Part shown: positions 49,964 through 60,577 of the stretch, in pieces
Position numbering within the stretch: the stretch's first letter is position 1
How the letters are laid out: every line of letters begins with the position of its first letter
DNA from: Odoribacter sp.
GTDB taxonomy: Bacteria; Bacteroidota; Bacteroidia; Bacteroidales; Prolixibacteraceae
Direction: 5' to 3'
Length of the DNA stretch: 64,000 bases
Assembly (NCBI GenBank): GCA_013824715.1
Contig: PNOH01000007.1
Coordinates: 62,001-126,000 of the forward strand
The notes under the pieces: generated by a model
The model's input: only the letters and a program-made list of their open reading frames with translations
Told to the model about the DNA's origin: nothing
Database searches by the model: none
Program-made: the position numbers and the translations under genes

Positions 49964-51338
49964 ATTTCAACAATTGTTCTTTTACCGGTTCAACCAGGGT
50001 GTCTATATCGCCGGCGCCCATCATGATTACAATTCCAGGTTTAAATGTGCCTGCAAGCCCGATTAATTCAGATTTTGTGCACCGTATTTTGTTTTTATTC
50101 CTGATTTGCCTGAAAATCAATTCTGAAGTCACGCCTTCCATGGGCAGTTCGCGTGCCGGATAAATATCGAGCAAAACGATTTCATCGAGCAAATCGAGAC
50201 TGTGAGCAAAACCTTCGGCAAAATCTTTCGTCCGGCTATAAAGGTGTGGCTGGAATACGCCTGTAATGGTCCGGTCCTGATAAATTTCACGAACCGATTG
50301 GATAGTTGCCCGAAGTTCTTCCGGATGATGTGCATAATCGTCAATCAGCACAAAAGTTCCGTTATTCAATTGAATATCAAAACGTCGTTTAACTCCGGAA
50401 TAGGTTTCAAGGGCTATACGGATTTCTTCAGGAGAAACTCCTGAAAGCAAAGCCAATGCTGATGCTGCTACCGCATTTTCCACATTCAGCAGTCCAGGGT
50501 AATTCAAAACCAGTTTTTCAATGCGTGTTTCAGGGGTTTTCAGGTCGAACTGATAATATCCATCTTTGAGTTCAATGTTTTCGGCACAGAAATCGGCCTG
50601 TTCTGTAATTGAATATGTATATGAATTGTATTTTGCTTCGGTTTCAAATCCCACCGGAAGTCCTTTTTTCAGGACCAAAGAACCACCTTCTCTGATATTG
50701 CCGGCAAACAACTGAAAACTTTCGATCACTTTTTCGTGTGAGCCATAAATATCCAGATGGTCGGCATCCATCGAAGTGATCACAGCCAGTTCCGGTTTTA
50801 TCTGCAGGAATGAACGATCGAATTCGTCGGCCTCGGCAACAATCCATTCGCTGCCGGTTGAATCGAGTAAAAGGTTAGTCTGGTAATTCTTGGAAATTCC
50901 GCCCAAAAAGGCAGCACACCCAAGCTCCGAAGTTTTCAGGATATGGGCAGTCATCGTAGAAACCGAAGTTTTTCCATGAGTTCCGGCAACAGCTATGGTG
51001 CGACCACTGTTGCAAATAATTCCAAGTACTTCTGCACGTTTATGAATGTTGAAACCGCGATCGATCAAGGCATTTAATTCCTGATGAGTGGACGGCACAG
51101 CGGGAGTATATACGACGAGTGAATTGGAAATATAAAACTTAGCCGGTAAAAGTGAAGGATCATCTTCATAATGCACTGAAATTCCTTCTTCTTCAAGCTG
51201 AAGTGTTAATTCAGTTTTTGTGCGGTCGTAACCTGAAACAGTGATTCCCTTGCTGGCAAAATAACGTGCCAGGGCGCTCATCCCTATTCCTCCGATTCCG
51301 AGAAAATAAACTTGTTTGATGTCAGAAAATTTCAGCAT
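49950..51338 (-). CDS. murC: UDP-N-acetylmuramate--L-alanine ligase
   Basis: This 462-residue Mur ligase has the MurC N-terminal motif YFLGIGGIGMSALARYF, the ATP site VAGTHGKTSVSTMTAH, the metal/substrate segment EADEFDRSFL, and the C-terminal DDYAHHPEELRATI and VFQPHLYSRTKDF. It adds L-alanine to UDP-MurNAc in the cytosol. It is the first gene after a 183-bp gap with palindromic repeats downstream of murG, and overlaps ftsQ. Confidence 0.96.
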   Translation of the reverse strand: MLKFSDIKQVYFLGIGGIGMSALARYFASKGITVSGYDRTKTELTLQLEEEGISVHYEDDPSLLPAKFYISNSLVVYTPAVPSTHQELNALIDRGFNIHKRAEVLGIICNSGRTIAVAGTHGKTSVSTMTAHILKTSELGCAAFLGGISKNYQTNLLLDSTGSEWIVAEADEFDRSFLQIKPELAVITSMDADHLDIYGSHEKVIESFQLFAGNIREGGSLVLKKGLPVGFETEAKYNSYTYSITEQADFCAENIELKDGYYQFDLKTPETRIEKLVLNYPGLLNVENAVAASALALLSGVSPEEIRIALETYSGVKRRFDIQLNNGTFVLIDDYAHHPEELRATIQSVREIYQDRTITGVFQPHLYSRTKDFAEGFAHSLDLLDEIVLLDIYPARELPMEGVTSELIFRQIRNKNKIRCTKSELIGLAGTFKPGIVIMMGAGDIDTLVEPVKEQLLKYENR

Positions 51339-51387
51339 TCGTATATTATTACAATCATTTTATTCATTCAATAAGGCGATTTCCATT

Positions 51388-51480
51388 CCGTCCGAAAGAA
51401 GGCAAAAGCCTTGTTGAGCCTTATCCCACGGACGGTTTTCCTTGTTCCTAATTTCCCCACAGGGCGTTGCCCTGTGCTAG
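51388..51480. repeat. Intergenic palindromes between murG and murC
   Basis: CCGTCCG (51388-51394) pairs with CGGACGG (51429-51435), with a small GGC/GCC stem between. CACAGGGC GTT GCCCTGTG (51458-51476) is a second hairpin. The word CCCTGTGCTAGTATATGTCGCCCTTTCAG is of a type scattered in Bacteroidota genomes. No gene is present in 51339-51521. Confidence 0.65.
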
Positions 51481-51521
51481 TATATGTCGCCCTTTCAGTG
51501 CTAAAAACTGTCCATGCACTT

Positions 51522-52652
51522 TTACTTTGGGCTTCTGACTTCGGTCTTCTGACTTTCAACTAACCCCAGTATCACATCCACAATATCTTTTGCTGCATTT
51601 GGCCTTCCCAGTTTCCGTATATTTTCTGAAAGGCTTTTCAAGTGGGATTTATCGTCCAGCAATTTAAAGGTCTCTATGAACAAATCGTCTTCCGAATCAG
51701 CATCATTTATCAACAAAGCAGCCTGATTATTAACCAGAGAAAGCGCATTTTTAGTCTGATGGTCTTCCGCTACATTGGGCGAAGGAACCAAAACCGATGG
51801 CTTACCAAGTAAACAAAGTTCAGAAATAGTTCCGGCGCCTGCCCTCGAAATAACCACATCAGCCGCAGCATAGGCCAGATCCATGCGTGCCACAAATTCC
51901 ATTGGGTGAAGATTTTCAGGCATATTTTGCCGCAACCGCTCAACCAGTTCCTTATAATAATAACTACCAGTTTGCCAGAGAATCTGAACATCGGTTTTTC
52001 GGATCAATTCCAGGTTGGCCATCACACTTTCATTCAGGGTGCGTGCCCCAAGACTTCCACCAACAATTAATACGACCGGATTTTTTGCATCCAGCTTGAA
52101 ATACTCCAATGCTTCGGTTTTGCTGAAAAAAGTTTCAATCAGGTTTTTGCGGACTGGATTACCGGTCATTACGATCTTTTTGGCAGGGAAATACCGATCC
52201 ATGTTCAGGTACGCCACACATATCTTGTTCACTTTCGATGCCAGCAGTTTGTTGGTTATCCCGGCATACGAATTTTGTTCCTGAATTACGGTTGGCACTC
52301 CTTTACGAACAGCAGCTTTTAATACCGGACCACTGGCAAATCCCCCTACTCCAACGACTACATCAGGTTTAAAATCAGAAATTATTTTATTAGCCAATCG
52401 CATACTTTTGAATAACTTCAGGAAAAAAGTAAGCATTTTGAAAGAAGGTTTGCGGGGAAAGCCCATGACCGGTAAACCTATAATCTGGTAACCGGCTGCA
52501 GGAACGCGCTCCATTTCCATTTTACCCAAAGCGCCAACAAATAAAATGTCGGACTCCGGCAAACGAGACTTTAATTCGTTTGCAATTGAAATGGCCGGGA
52601 AAATATGTCCTCCGGTTCCTCCTCCACTCACTATGACTTTTAATTTTTCCAT
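51522..52652 (-). CDS. murG: UDP-GlcNAc:lipid I N-acetylglucosaminyltransferase
   Basis: The start is ATG 52652, 1 bp after the ftsW stop; an in-frame start at 52685 overlaps ftsW. The 376-residue GT28 enzyme has VIVSGGGTGGHIFPAISIA, VGVGGFASGP, VIQEQNSYAGITNKLLA, VLIVGGSLGARTLNE and ISRAGAGTISELCLLGKPSVL. It makes lipid II on the inner face of the membrane. The end is odd: the last residues (SQKTEVRSPK) are translated from a GACTTCGG-type repeat, so the C-terminus has been extended by repeat DNA. Confidence 0.95.
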   Translation of the reverse strand: MEKLKVIVSGGGTGGHIFPAISIANELKSRLPESDILFVGALGKMEMERVPAAGYQIIGLPVMGFPRKPSFKMLTFFLKLFKSMRLANKIISDFKPDVVVGVGGFASGPVLKAAVRKGVPTVIQEQNSYAGITNKLLASKVNKICVAYLNMDRYFPAKKIVMTGNPVRKNLIETFFSKTEALEYFKLDAKNPVVLIVGGSLGARTLNESVMANLELIRKTDVQILWQTGSYYYKELVERLRQNMPENLHPMEFVARMDLAYAAADVVISRAGAGTISELCLLGKPSVLVPSPNVAEDHQTKNALSLVNNQAALLINDADSEDDLFIETFKLLDDKSHLKSLSENIRKLGRPNAAKDIVDVILGLVESQKTEVRSPK

Positions 52653-52653
52653 A

Positions 52654-53859
52654 TTACATCGCCTGATCTTCGTTTGGTACATCAACTACAACCAATGGTT
52701 CTGCAGACGCTTTGTTCTTTTGATTATTTGCACTTACTGCCAGAATGATTCCGAACGATATTGCAGTAAATATCATTGACGACCCTCCCATACTTACCCA
52801 GGGCAGAGGCTGACCGGTAACCGGAACTGCACCAACCGAAACTGCCATATTAATAAAGGCCTGAAAAGTAAGCAGCAAAACCAGGCCAGTGACCATAAAA
52901 GCCGGGAAAGTCCGATCGCACCGTCGCACAATAATAACTCCCCTGAATAAAAGAATGAGGTAAAGCAAGGCTAAAAAAGCGCCTCCAATAAAACCGTATT
53001 CTTCAACAAAAATGGCATAGATAAAGTCGTTATAACCAGCCTCCATATAATTACTCACTTCGCTGTTTCCAGGCCCTTTACCAAGCATACCTCCTTCAAA
53101 AATAGCCAGTCGTGCATAATCGGCCTGGGTTGTTCCCTGAACAGCATTGTTGTCTCCTTTTACAAAATCATCAATTCGTCCTTTTACCGTATGCACACGC
53201 GCAAAACTATCGGGGAATAAATCGGCTGTAAAATAGATCAATGCAATCAAAACTATTCCTATCCCAATCAATGCTGAAATATATTTGATCGAAACACGGG
53301 CAACAAGCATGAGAACAATAATGGTAAAAAAGATCATGGCCGCAGTTGAGAAGTTACTCATGAAAACCAGGAAACAAACCATTGCCGATACTCCCGTAAT
53401 CCAGTAAAAAGCAATTCTAAGTTCTTCTTCAGTTCGCTGGGCTTTCGAAAGTAATCGGGCCGCATAAATCACGAGTGAGATTTTTGCCAGCTCTGCCGGC
53501 TGGAAACTGAACCGGTATAAGCTAAGCGACCGCGAAGTTTCCTTGTCGATACTTCCGGTAAATTTGTACTGTATAAACGCCAGAACAAGGGCAACAACCG
53601 TGAGGACAATAAAAATGGGCGAGAGTTTAAAATAAGTGACAACTGGCACTACGTTCACAAGAAAAAGCATAACCAGAAATCCAAACGAAATGAAACCCAC
53701 CTGACGAACCAGATAGTACAAGGTATTTCCATGAGCTTCGCGATAAGCCAGCTTACCGGTAGCGCTGTAAACGATTACCAATGAAAACAATGATAATAAG
53801 ATCAGTACAACCCAAAGTGTACGGTCACCTTTAAATATTTTCGTCAGTCTTGCTGCCAT
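52654..53859 (-). CDS. ftsW: Peptidoglycan polymerase FtsW (SEDS family)
   Basis: This 401-residue multi-pass membrane protein of the SEDS family has about ten membrane helices, with the characteristic segments SLYRFSFQPAELAKISLVIYAA, YGFIGGAFLALLYLILL and TGQPLPWVSMGGSSMIF. FtsW polymerises lipid II during septum formation with the transpeptidase FtsI (encoded 4 genes upstream). It is separated from murG by 1 bp and from murD by 1 bp, so the three are co-transcribed. Confidence 0.95.
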   Translation of the reverse strand: MAARLTKIFKGDRTLWVVLILLSLFSLVIVYSATGKLAYREAHGNTLYYLVRQVGFISFGFLVMLFLVNVVPVVTYFKLSPIFIVLTVVALVLAFIQYKFTGSIDKETSRSLSLYRFSFQPAELAKISLVIYAARLLSKAQRTEEELRIAFYWITGVSAMVCFLVFMSNFSTAAMIFFTIIVLMLVARVSIKYISALIGIGIVLIALIYFTADLFPDSFARVHTVKGRIDDFVKGDNNAVQGTTQADYARLAIFEGGMLGKGPGNSEVSNYMEAGYNDFIYAIFVEEYGFIGGAFLALLYLILLFRGVIIVRRCDRTFPAFMVTGLVLLLTFQAFINMAVSVGAVPVTGQPLPWVSMGGSSMIFTAISFGIILAVSANNQKNKASAEPLVVVDVPNEDQAM

Positions 53860-53860
53860 A

Positions 53861-55198
53861 TTACAATGCCCTTACTGCATGTTTAAACTGATGTCCACGA
53901 TCTTCGTAATTCTCAAATAAATCGAAACTCGCACAAGCTGGCGAAAGCAATACGGTTTCACCTTTTTTTGCCAGATAATAAGCCGACCTGACCGCATCGT
54001 CCATTGATTGCGTTTCAACCATATCGATACCTAAATTCCGGAAAGCTTCCAATATTTTGGAATTATCCAGTCCGAGGCAAACAATCGCTTTTACCTTCGC
54101 TTTCACCAAATCGTACAATTCAGAATAGTCGTTTCCTTTGTCAATCCCTCCGACAATCCAGACCGTTTTCTGTGTCATAGTTTCAAGCGCGTACCAGGTC
54201 GAGTTAATGTTGGTCGCTTTTGAATCGTTGATAAACTCGATACCATGAACTTTCAAAAACCGTTCGAGCCGGTGTTCGACACCTTTAAAATCGGCCATGC
54301 TCTCGCGAATTTTTTCGTTCCTGATATTGACAACCATTCCTGAAATACCTGCAGCCATCGAGTTGTAGGTATTGTGACTTCCCTGTAATGCAATATCTAA
54401 AATTGACATAGTGAAAATATTTTGTTTCCAGTTAATAATCATTTTGTTTTCAATAATTCCGGCGCCTTCAGAAGGCGGTGCGCCCAATCCGAAAGGAATA
54501 CATCTGGTTGCCAGCTTTCGCTTTGATATCTCGTAATTCAGCACCGGATCGTCAGTGCAATAAATGAATACATCGTCAGCAGTTTGGTTTTGAGTGATCC
54601 TGAACTTCGAATTGATGTAATTCTGCATATTATGATCATAGCGATCGAGATGATCAGGTGTAATATTCAGCAGGATAGCAATATCGGCTTTAAACTCATA
54701 CATTCCATCGAGCTGGAAACTGCTCAACTCGATCACATAATAATCAAAATCATTTTCGGCCACCTGCCCGGCCAAGCTTTGTCCCACATTTCCGGCCAAT
54801 CCCACATTTAAACCAGCCTTCTGAAACATGTGATAGATCAGCAGTGTTGTGGTGGTTTTACCGTTACTTCCGGTTACACAGACTTTTTTTGCTGAAGTAT
54901 ATCTTCCGGCGAACTCAATTTCTGAAATCACCGGAATGCCCTTTTCTTTCAGCAATACAATGATTGGGGCTTTATCCGGAATGCCCGGACTTTTCACAAT
55001 CAAATCCGCATTGATTATTTTTTCTTCAGAATGCCTGCCTTCTTCAAAGTCGAACCCGCGTTGGGTCAGTTCCGTTTTGTACTTTTCTTTTATAGTACCC
55101 AGATCAGACACGAACACATCAAAACCCTGCTTGCGGGCCAGGATGGCTGCACCAACTCCGCTTTCTGCGGCTCCAAGTATGACGACTCTTTTATTCAT
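53861..55198 (-). CDS. murD: UDP-N-acetylmuramoylalanine--D-glutamate ligase
   Basis: The start is ATG 55198. A longer in-frame opening at 55225 would add MEGVWGRLI, which is translated from the GC-rich repeat. The 445-residue enzyme has VVILGAAESGVGAAILA, the ATP site CVTGSNGKTTTTLLIYH, NITPDHLDRYDHNM, and LSPACASFDLFENYEDRG near the end. It adds D-glutamate to UDP-MurNAc-L-Ala. The murG-ftsW-murD order and 1-bp gaps mark a single operon. Confidence 0.95.
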   Translation of the reverse strand: MNKRVVILGAAESGVGAAILARKQGFDVFVSDLGTIKEKYKTELTQRGFDFEEGRHSEEKIINADLIVKSPGIPDKAPIIVLLKEKGIPVISEIEFAGRYTSAKKVCVTGSNGKTTTTLLIYHMFQKAGLNVGLAGNVGQSLAGQVAENDFDYYVIELSSFQLDGMYEFKADIAILLNITPDHLDRYDHNMQNYINSKFRITQNQTADDVFIYCTDDPVLNYEISKRKLATRCIPFGLGAPPSEGAGIIENKMIINWKQNIFTMSILDIALQGSHNTYNSMAAGISGMVVNIRNEKIRESMADFKGVEHRLERFLKVHGIEFINDSKATNINSTWYALETMTQKTVWIVGGIDKGNDYSELYDLVKAKVKAIVCLGLDNSKILEAFRNLGIDMVETQSMDDAVRSAYYLAKKGETVLLSPACASFDLFENYEDRGHQFKHAVRAL

Positions 55199-55199
55199 A

Positions 55200-55431
55200 A
55201 TCAGCCTCCCCCAAACCCCCTCCAAAAGATGGGGCTTAAAAACCGGGACTATTTAATATTTTGCCTTTTCAGGCGATTAATTTAAAAACCATTTTCCCCA
55301 CCCTTCTTCCGAGGCTTTATTTTCCCCCGGGTTGAAACCCGGGGTTATTGATATTTCGCTCCCAAAGAGCGATAAGCAACTTTAAATCATCGCCCAAAGC
55401 CTTCCCCCGTTGGGGGAACAGGAAGGGGGCC
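55200..55431. repeat. GC-rich repeat cluster between murD and mraY
   Basis: This 232-bp gap is mostly repeats: GCCTCCCCCAAACCCCCTCC (55204-55223), the palindrome CCCCGGGTTGAAACCCGGGG (55325-55344), CGCTCCCAAAGAGCG (55358-55372) and CCCCCGTTGGGGGAACAGGAAGGGGGCC (55405-55432). I see no gene. It is the largest non-coding break inside the dcw cluster and could carry processing or attenuation signals. Confidence 0.75.
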
Positions 55432-56682
55432 TTACCGCATCTTCAGCGTTACAATAGTTAATACCGCAAGCATAATCCCGACAATCCAGAAGCGGGTCAC
55501 AATTTTGGCTTCCGGAATTCCCTTCTTCTGAAAATGATGATGTATGGGGCTCATCAGGAAAATCCGACGGCCTTCGCCATATTTCCTTCTGGTATATTTA
55601 AAATACGACACCTGAATAACCACCGAAAGGTTTTCGATGACGAAAATCCCGCACAAAATCGGGATCAGGATTTCTTTCCGGATGATGATGGCAAAAACTG
55701 CCAGGATGCCTCCGAGGGCCAAACTTCCGGTATCGCCCATAAAAACCTGGGCCGGATATGAATTGTACCACAGAAATCCTACGGTTGCCCCGATAAATGC
55801 AGCTATAAACACCGTCAGTTCACCTAAATTCGGGATATACATGATATTCAGGTAATCGGCGTAAATGACATTACCGCTTACATACGCCAGAATACCCAAA
55901 GTTGCCCCGCTGATGGCCGAGGTTCCAGTCGCCAGTCCATCTATTCCATCGGTGAGGTTGGCGGCATTCGAAACAGCGGTTATTATCAGTATGATGGCCA
56001 GGGCATAAACAATCCAACGCCATGTTTTTGCACTTTTGCCCATAAAGGCCACCAACATTCCATAGTTAAATTCATGATTTTTTATGAAAGGAATGGTGGT
56101 CCTGGTTGATTTCACGGGTGTGGTCACATGCTGTAACCTTTTTTGACCGGTAACACTGTCAGTCACCATTTCTTTCACAAAGTATCCATTGGCATCAACA
56201 ACCCGCTGGCGAACCACTACATCATCAGAAAAGTATAAAGTAGCAGCCACAATAATTCCCAGCGAAACCTGGCCTAAAATTTTGAATTTTCCGGCCAAAC
56301 CTTTTTTGTCTTTTATAAATACCTTGATATAATCGTCAAGGAATCCAATCAGGCCCAACCAAATTGTGGTAATGAGCATTAGCAGAATGTAGATATTATC
56401 TAATCGGGCAAATAAAAGCGTTGGGATAATAATGGAAGCCAGGATAATGAGCCCACCCATGGTTGGAGTCCCCTTTTTCTGCATTTGCCCCTCAAGTCCA
56501 AGATCGCGAACATCTTCACCTATTTGTTTACTTTGCAAGAATCGTATCAGGCTTTTCCCAAACCCAATGGTAATCAGCAACGACAAAATGATTGCTGCTC
56601 CCGACCGGAAAGAGATATACTGAAACATTCCCAAGCCTGGAATATCCCAATCTTTTAAAAACTGATACAAATGGTAAAACAT
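55432..56682 (-). CDS. mraY: Phospho-N-acetylmuramoyl-pentapeptide transferase
   Basis: This 416-residue membrane enzyme of the MraY/WecA family has the metal-binding aspartates in [25 protein letters not shown] and [14 protein letters not shown], plus [12 protein letters not shown]. It makes lipid I. An insert of about 50 residues (near [15 protein letters not shown]) before the NLTDG region is typical of Bacteroidota MraY. Its start follows the murE stop by 11 bp. Confidence 0.96.
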   Translation of the reverse strand: MFYHLYQFLKDWDIPGLGMFQYISFRSGAAIILSLLITIGFGKSLIRFLQSKQIGEDVRDLGLEGQMQKKGTPTMGGLIILASIIIPTLLFARLDNIYILLMLITTIWLGLIGFLDDYIKVFIKDKKGLAGKFKILGQVSLGIIVAATLYFSDDVVVRQRVVDANGYFVKEMVTDSVTGQKRLQHVTTPVKSTRTTIPFIKNHEFNYGMLVAFMGKSAKTWRWIVYALAIILIITAVSNAANLTDGIDGLATGTSAISGATLGILAYVSGNVIYADYLNIMYIPNLGELTVFIAAFIGATVGFLWYNSYPAQVFMGDTGSLALGGILAVFAIIIRKEILIPILCGIFVIENLSVVIQVSYFKYTRRKYGEGRRIFLMSPIHHHFQKKGIPEAKIVTRFWIVGIMLAVLTIVTLKMR

Positions 56683-56693
56683 AACTTTGTATT

Positions 56694-58151
56694 TTAATTG
56701 TTTCCGAATATTTCGCTGATCACTTCTTTGTCGTCGAAATAATATTTCACCCCTTTAATCTCCTGATAATCTTCGTGCCCTTTCCCAGCAACCAGAATTA
56801 TATCACCTGGTTTTGCCAGCATACAGGCAGTTTTAATGGCCTCGCGCCGGTTTACAATCGACAACACTTTGTATTTTTGATGCATTTCAATGCCAGCTTC
56901 CATGTCGGCAATGATCTGTTCAGGTTCTTCCGATCGCGGATTGTCTGAAGTTAAAATCACCTTATCACTTTGTTTCACTGCTTCACGGGCCATAACGGGT
57001 CGTTTAGTTTTGTCACGGTCGCCACCTGCACCAACAACGGTGATAATTTGCTCATTACCGGTTCGTATTTCAGCAATTCCTGACAGTACATTATGAATGG
57101 CGTCGGGCGTATGGGCATAATCAACCACGGCATATTTTCCTTCCGGGGAACGTAATATTTCGAAACGCCCTGAAACGGGACGCAATTCGCTCAAAATTCT
57201 CAGAATATCATTGCGATCAACTCCAAGCAAAATGGCAGCTCCCATAACTGCCATCAGGTTGCTGGCATTGAAAACTCCTGTAAAATGTGTCCAGACTTCC
57301 TGTCCATCAATATTCAGGAGCATTCCGTCGAAATGTTTTTCCAGAACCTTGCAGTGGAAATTGGCTAATGACCTCAATGAATAAGTTTGTTTGGCCGCCC
57401 GTGTATTCTGAAGCATCACCATTCCATTTTTATCATCGGCATTAGTGAGTGCAAAAGAAGCTTCCGGAAGTTCATCGAAGAATTTCTTTTTGGCCTTCAG
57501 ATATTCAGCAAAAGTGAGGTGGTAATCCAAATGGTCGTGGGTCAGGTTGGTGAAAATGCCGCCATTGAACTCAATTCCGCTGATCCGGTCCTGATCAATG
57601 GCGTGTGAACTTACTTCCATAAAGCAATATTCACATCCGGATTCGACCATCCGGGCCATTAATTCCTGAATTTGCAGCGCATCAGGAGTAGTGTGGGTGG
57701 CCGGAAATTCATCGGTCCCAACGTAATATTTTATTGTCGAAATCAATCCAACCTTGTACCCAAGCAAGCTAAATGTTTTATACAGAAGTGATGCGATCGT
57801 GGTTTTACCGTTAGTTCCGGTTACTCCAACAACTTTCAGGTTTGCAGATGGAAAATTGTAAAAGGCTGCAGCAATCTTACCAAAATTCAATTGGGTATTT
57901 TCAATTTGAACCATCACAATTCCTGAAGGAAAATCTTCGGGAATATGCTCACATACGATGGCAATTGCGCCCAGTTCAATGGCTTTCGGAATATACTGAT
58001 GCCCATCGGCATGCGATCCTTTAACAGCAAGGAATAAATCGCCGGCTTCCACCTTTCGCGAATCGAACTGAATCCTGCGAACCTTTACCGATAAATCGCC
58101 ACGGGTTTCGAGAATATCAATGCCAGCCAAAAGCTCAATTAACGGTTTCAT
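56694..58151 (-). CDS. murE: UDP-MurNAc-L-Ala-D-Glu--meso-diaminopimelate ligase
   Basis: This 485-residue Mur ligase has the ATP site [17 protein letters not shown], the [17 protein letters not shown] segment, [12 protein letters not shown] and the DNPRSEEP motif, which marks meso-diaminopimelate as the amino acid added (lysine enzymes differ there). The organism therefore makes meso-DAP peptidoglycan. It overlaps ftsI by 4 bp. Confidence 0.96.
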   Translation of the reverse strand: MKPLIELLAGIDILETRGDLSVKVRRIQFDSRKVEAGDLFLAVKGSHADGHQYIPKAIELGAIAIVCEHIPEDFPSGIVMVQIENTQLNFGKIAAAFYNFPSANLKVVGVTGTNGKTTIASLLYKTFSLLGYKVGLISTIKYYVGTDEFPATHTTPDALQIQELMARMVESGCEYCFMEVSSHAIDQDRISGIEFNGGIFTNLTHDHLDYHLTFAEYLKAKKKFFDELPEASFALTNADDKNGMVMLQNTRAAKQTYSLRSLANFHCKVLEKHFDGMLLNIDGQEVWTHFTGVFNASNLMAVMGAAILLGVDRNDILRILSELRPVSGRFEILRSPEGKYAVVDYAHTPDAIHNVLSGIAEIRTGNEQIITVVGAGGDRDKTKRPVMAREAVKQSDKVILTSDNPRSEEPEQIIADMEAGIEMHQKYKVLSIVNRREAIKTACMLAKPGDIILVAGKGHEDYQEIKGVKYYFDDKEVISEIFGNN

Positions 58152-60577
58152 TGCTGCGATTTTTTTTGTATTTCAGTATTATTCTTTGTTTGATTATTTT
58201 TTTTCTCCAATGCTTTTTGCGCGGCTACTTTTGCCTTCCACTTATTAATAGCCTCCTGACTAGGTTTGGGTTTTTCTGCCGGGCTTAGACTGACCCTGGG
58301 TTTGGAAGGCGAATTCGGGTCTGTTTTTGGCACCTCGACAGTTGAACCCGTTTTGGTTTCCGGCCTGGGTTTTGGTTCGATGGGTACTGCCGATAAAACT
58401 GGTCCCTGAATCGAATCAGAGTTTAAAATGCTATCCTTTTTCAATAACTCCAGTTCATCAAAACCAAGTTCAAGGGTAATCAAATCTCCTTTTACGCCAA
58501 GTATCCCAGGTGTTGGCGATTGACGGAATACACGTCCGAAGCCATCAGTTTTTGTTTTATAACCTTCCTTTTCAAGAAGATAAACAGCATCGCCCGGACC
58601 CATCCCAATCACATCGGGAATCAAACCCGGAATATCGTTTACTCCACTGACATATACAGTCATGGAGTCGTAAGCAATGGCAACACGTTCAGCAGTCATA
58701 TTTTGCGATTGGGTTTTGAATTTCAGATCCTGCGCAAAAAGCATGACATCTTCTTTTATTCCGGGTTTTACTGCTGGCACTTCGTTGTAAGGAGGAATGG
58801 AATCGGGCGCTGGTTCGAGATAAGAAGCATACACTTTATCAGCAATTCCCCGAAAAACAGGACCGGCAACAGAACCTCCGTAGAACTTCCCTTTCGGGCC
58901 AACAATGACCACGATTATGCTGAATTCAGGATTGTCGGCAGGGAAGTACCCACAAAACGATGCCTGATATTTTTTAGCGCCTCCAATCGTATAGCCTTTG
59001 TCTTCGTTTGCAATTACAGCAGTCCCGGTTTTCCCGGCAAGCTTATAGTAAGGATTCCTCAAAGCCCTGCCAGTTCCTTTTTCACAAACGGCTTTAAGTA
59101 AATCCTGCGCTTTTCCCAATGTTTCCTGAGAACAAATTGACGGATTGATCACTTCTGTTTTGAACTTACGGACAGGGATTCCATCTTGCCTGATTTCTTC
59201 AATAAATTTGGGTTTTACCATTGTCCCATTGTTGGCCACTGCATTGTAGAAAGTCAGCGTTTGAATAGGAGCCAGTTTTATTTCGTAACCGTGGGCAATC
59301 CAGGCCAACGATGGCCCCCACCAGCTTTGATCGGTCGGATATTTAATGTACGGTTCAGCTTCGCCTTTGAAGCCCAGTCCAAGTGGTTTATTAAGGCCCC
59401 AACTGTAAATACGGTCAATAAACTGGCTTTCTTTTCCTTCGAAATGTTTGGTAATAAACCTGGCCACACCGATATTTGACGACAGTTCAAATATTTTTTT
59501 AACGCTAATCAGACCGTGACCACCACGATCGTAATCGCTGTCCTTCATTTTTTGTCCCTTATATTCCCATAGGCCTCGTCCGGTATCAAACAATTCTGCT
59601 GTATCGCTGTAGCCTTCTTCCATACCAGCCATAAGCGACATTAGTTTGAAAGTTGATCCGGGCTCGCTGCATCCGGCATGGCCAAATGCGAAGTTGTAGG
59701 TTTCGCCATAGGTTCCGTCTTTTTTACGCCCAATGTTGGCAATAGCCTTTATATCGCCGGTTTTGACCTCCATCACAATGGCAGTTCCCCATTCAGCCTG
59801 ACTGATTTCCATTTGTTTGCCCAAAGCAGTCTGGGCATAATCCTGAAGGTTTACATTGATGGTTGTAACGACATCTTTACCTTCCTGAGGTTCGACCAGC
59901 GGGGTGTTGATCCAGCTTCCGGAGAAATTGCGCTTGAGGGCTAATCCATTTACCCCGGCCAGGTAATTTTCGCATAGGCCTTCAACTCCGGTGTAGCCAA
60001 CGTTTCCGTGAACACCGCCATAAACACCTTTGTTGAGCACACCAATGGTCCGACTTGCCAAATCACCATGAGGAAGTATTCTTTTATTCTCTGTAACAAC
60101 AATCAATCCTGAACCAAAGTGGCTCCGTGAACTGTATTTTAACAATTTAAACTCCTGATACTTATTGTGGTCAATTTGCTTTTGATTGATCAAAAACCAG
60201 CTCTTTTGCCTGGCGTAAGCATCTTTCAACTTTATCTTGAAGCCGGTTTCAGAAAAACCGAAGAAACCGGCCATTTCTTTCGCAAATAAGTCAGCCTCTT
60301 TGTCAAATACCTTTTTTATTCCCGGAGACCTCATATCCAATCTCAACTCATAATATGGAACCGAGGTGGATAAAATACTGCCGTCATCGGCACAAATATT
60401 TCCTCGCTTGGCCCAAATATCTTCTGTATTACTTTTCAGGTCTTTGGCAGTTTGGCTCCATTTTTCTTTGTTCGTATTCTGAATGATGAGAATCCGGCTG
60501 ATTATAACAATTCCGAACATGGCTATCGCGAAATAAACGATGCCAAATCGTAAGGTTATAGCTTTCCTGATTTCCAT
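58148..60577 (-). CDS. ftsI: Penicillin-binding protein / FtsI transpeptidase with PASTA domain
   Basis: This 809-residue protein has an N-terminal membrane helix (about residues 8-33), a PBP dimer domain and a transpeptidase domain with the serine of SXXK at S308 (GSTFK), SSN at 366-368 and KTGT at 516-519. A PASTA domain (about residues 655-715) and a proline/lysine/glutamine-rich tail of about 90 residues end it. It crosslinks septal peptidoglycan with FtsW. A PASTA domain on FtsI is known in several lineages. The highly charged, low-complexity tail is unusual. It overlaps both ftsL (1 bp) and murE (4 bp). Confidence 0.95.
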   Translation of the reverse strand: MEIRKAITLRFGIVYFAIAMFGIVIISRILIIQNTNKEKWSQTAKDLKSNTEDIWAKRGNICADDGSILSTSVPYYELRLDMRSPGIKKVFDKEADLFAKEMAGFFGFSETGFKIKLKDAYARQKSWFLINQKQIDHNKYQEFKLLKYSSRSHFGSGLIVVTENKRILPHGDLASRTIGVLNKGVYGGVHGNVGYTGVEGLCENYLAGVNGLALKRNFSGSWINTPLVEPQEGKDVVTTINVNLQDYAQTALGKQMEISQAEWGTAIVMEVKTGDIKAIANIGRKKDGTYGETYNFAFGHAGCSEPGSTFKLMSLMAGMEEGYSDTAELFDTGRGLWEYKGQKMKDSDYDRGGHGLISVKKIFELSSNIGVARFITKHFEGKESQFIDRIYSWGLNKPLGLGFKGEAEPYIKYPTDQSWWGPSLAWIAHGYEIKLAPIQTLTFYNAVANNGTMVKPKFIEEIRQDGIPVRKFKTEVINPSICSQETLGKAQDLLKAVCEKGTGRALRNPYYKLAGKTGTAVIANEDKGYTIGGAKKYQASFCGYFPADNPEFSIIVVIVGPKGKFYGGSVAGPVFRGIADKVYASYLEPAPDSIPPYNEVPAVKPGIKEDVMLFAQDLKFKTQSQNMTAERVAIAYDSMTVYVSGVNDIPGLIPDVIGMGPGDAVYLLEKEGYKTKTDGFGRVFRQSPTPGILGVKGDLITLELGFDELELLKKDSILNSDSIQGPVLSAVPIEPKPRPETKTGSTVEVPKTDPNSPSKPRVSLSPAEKPKPSQEAINKWKAKVAAQKALEKKNNQTKNNTEIQKKSQQ

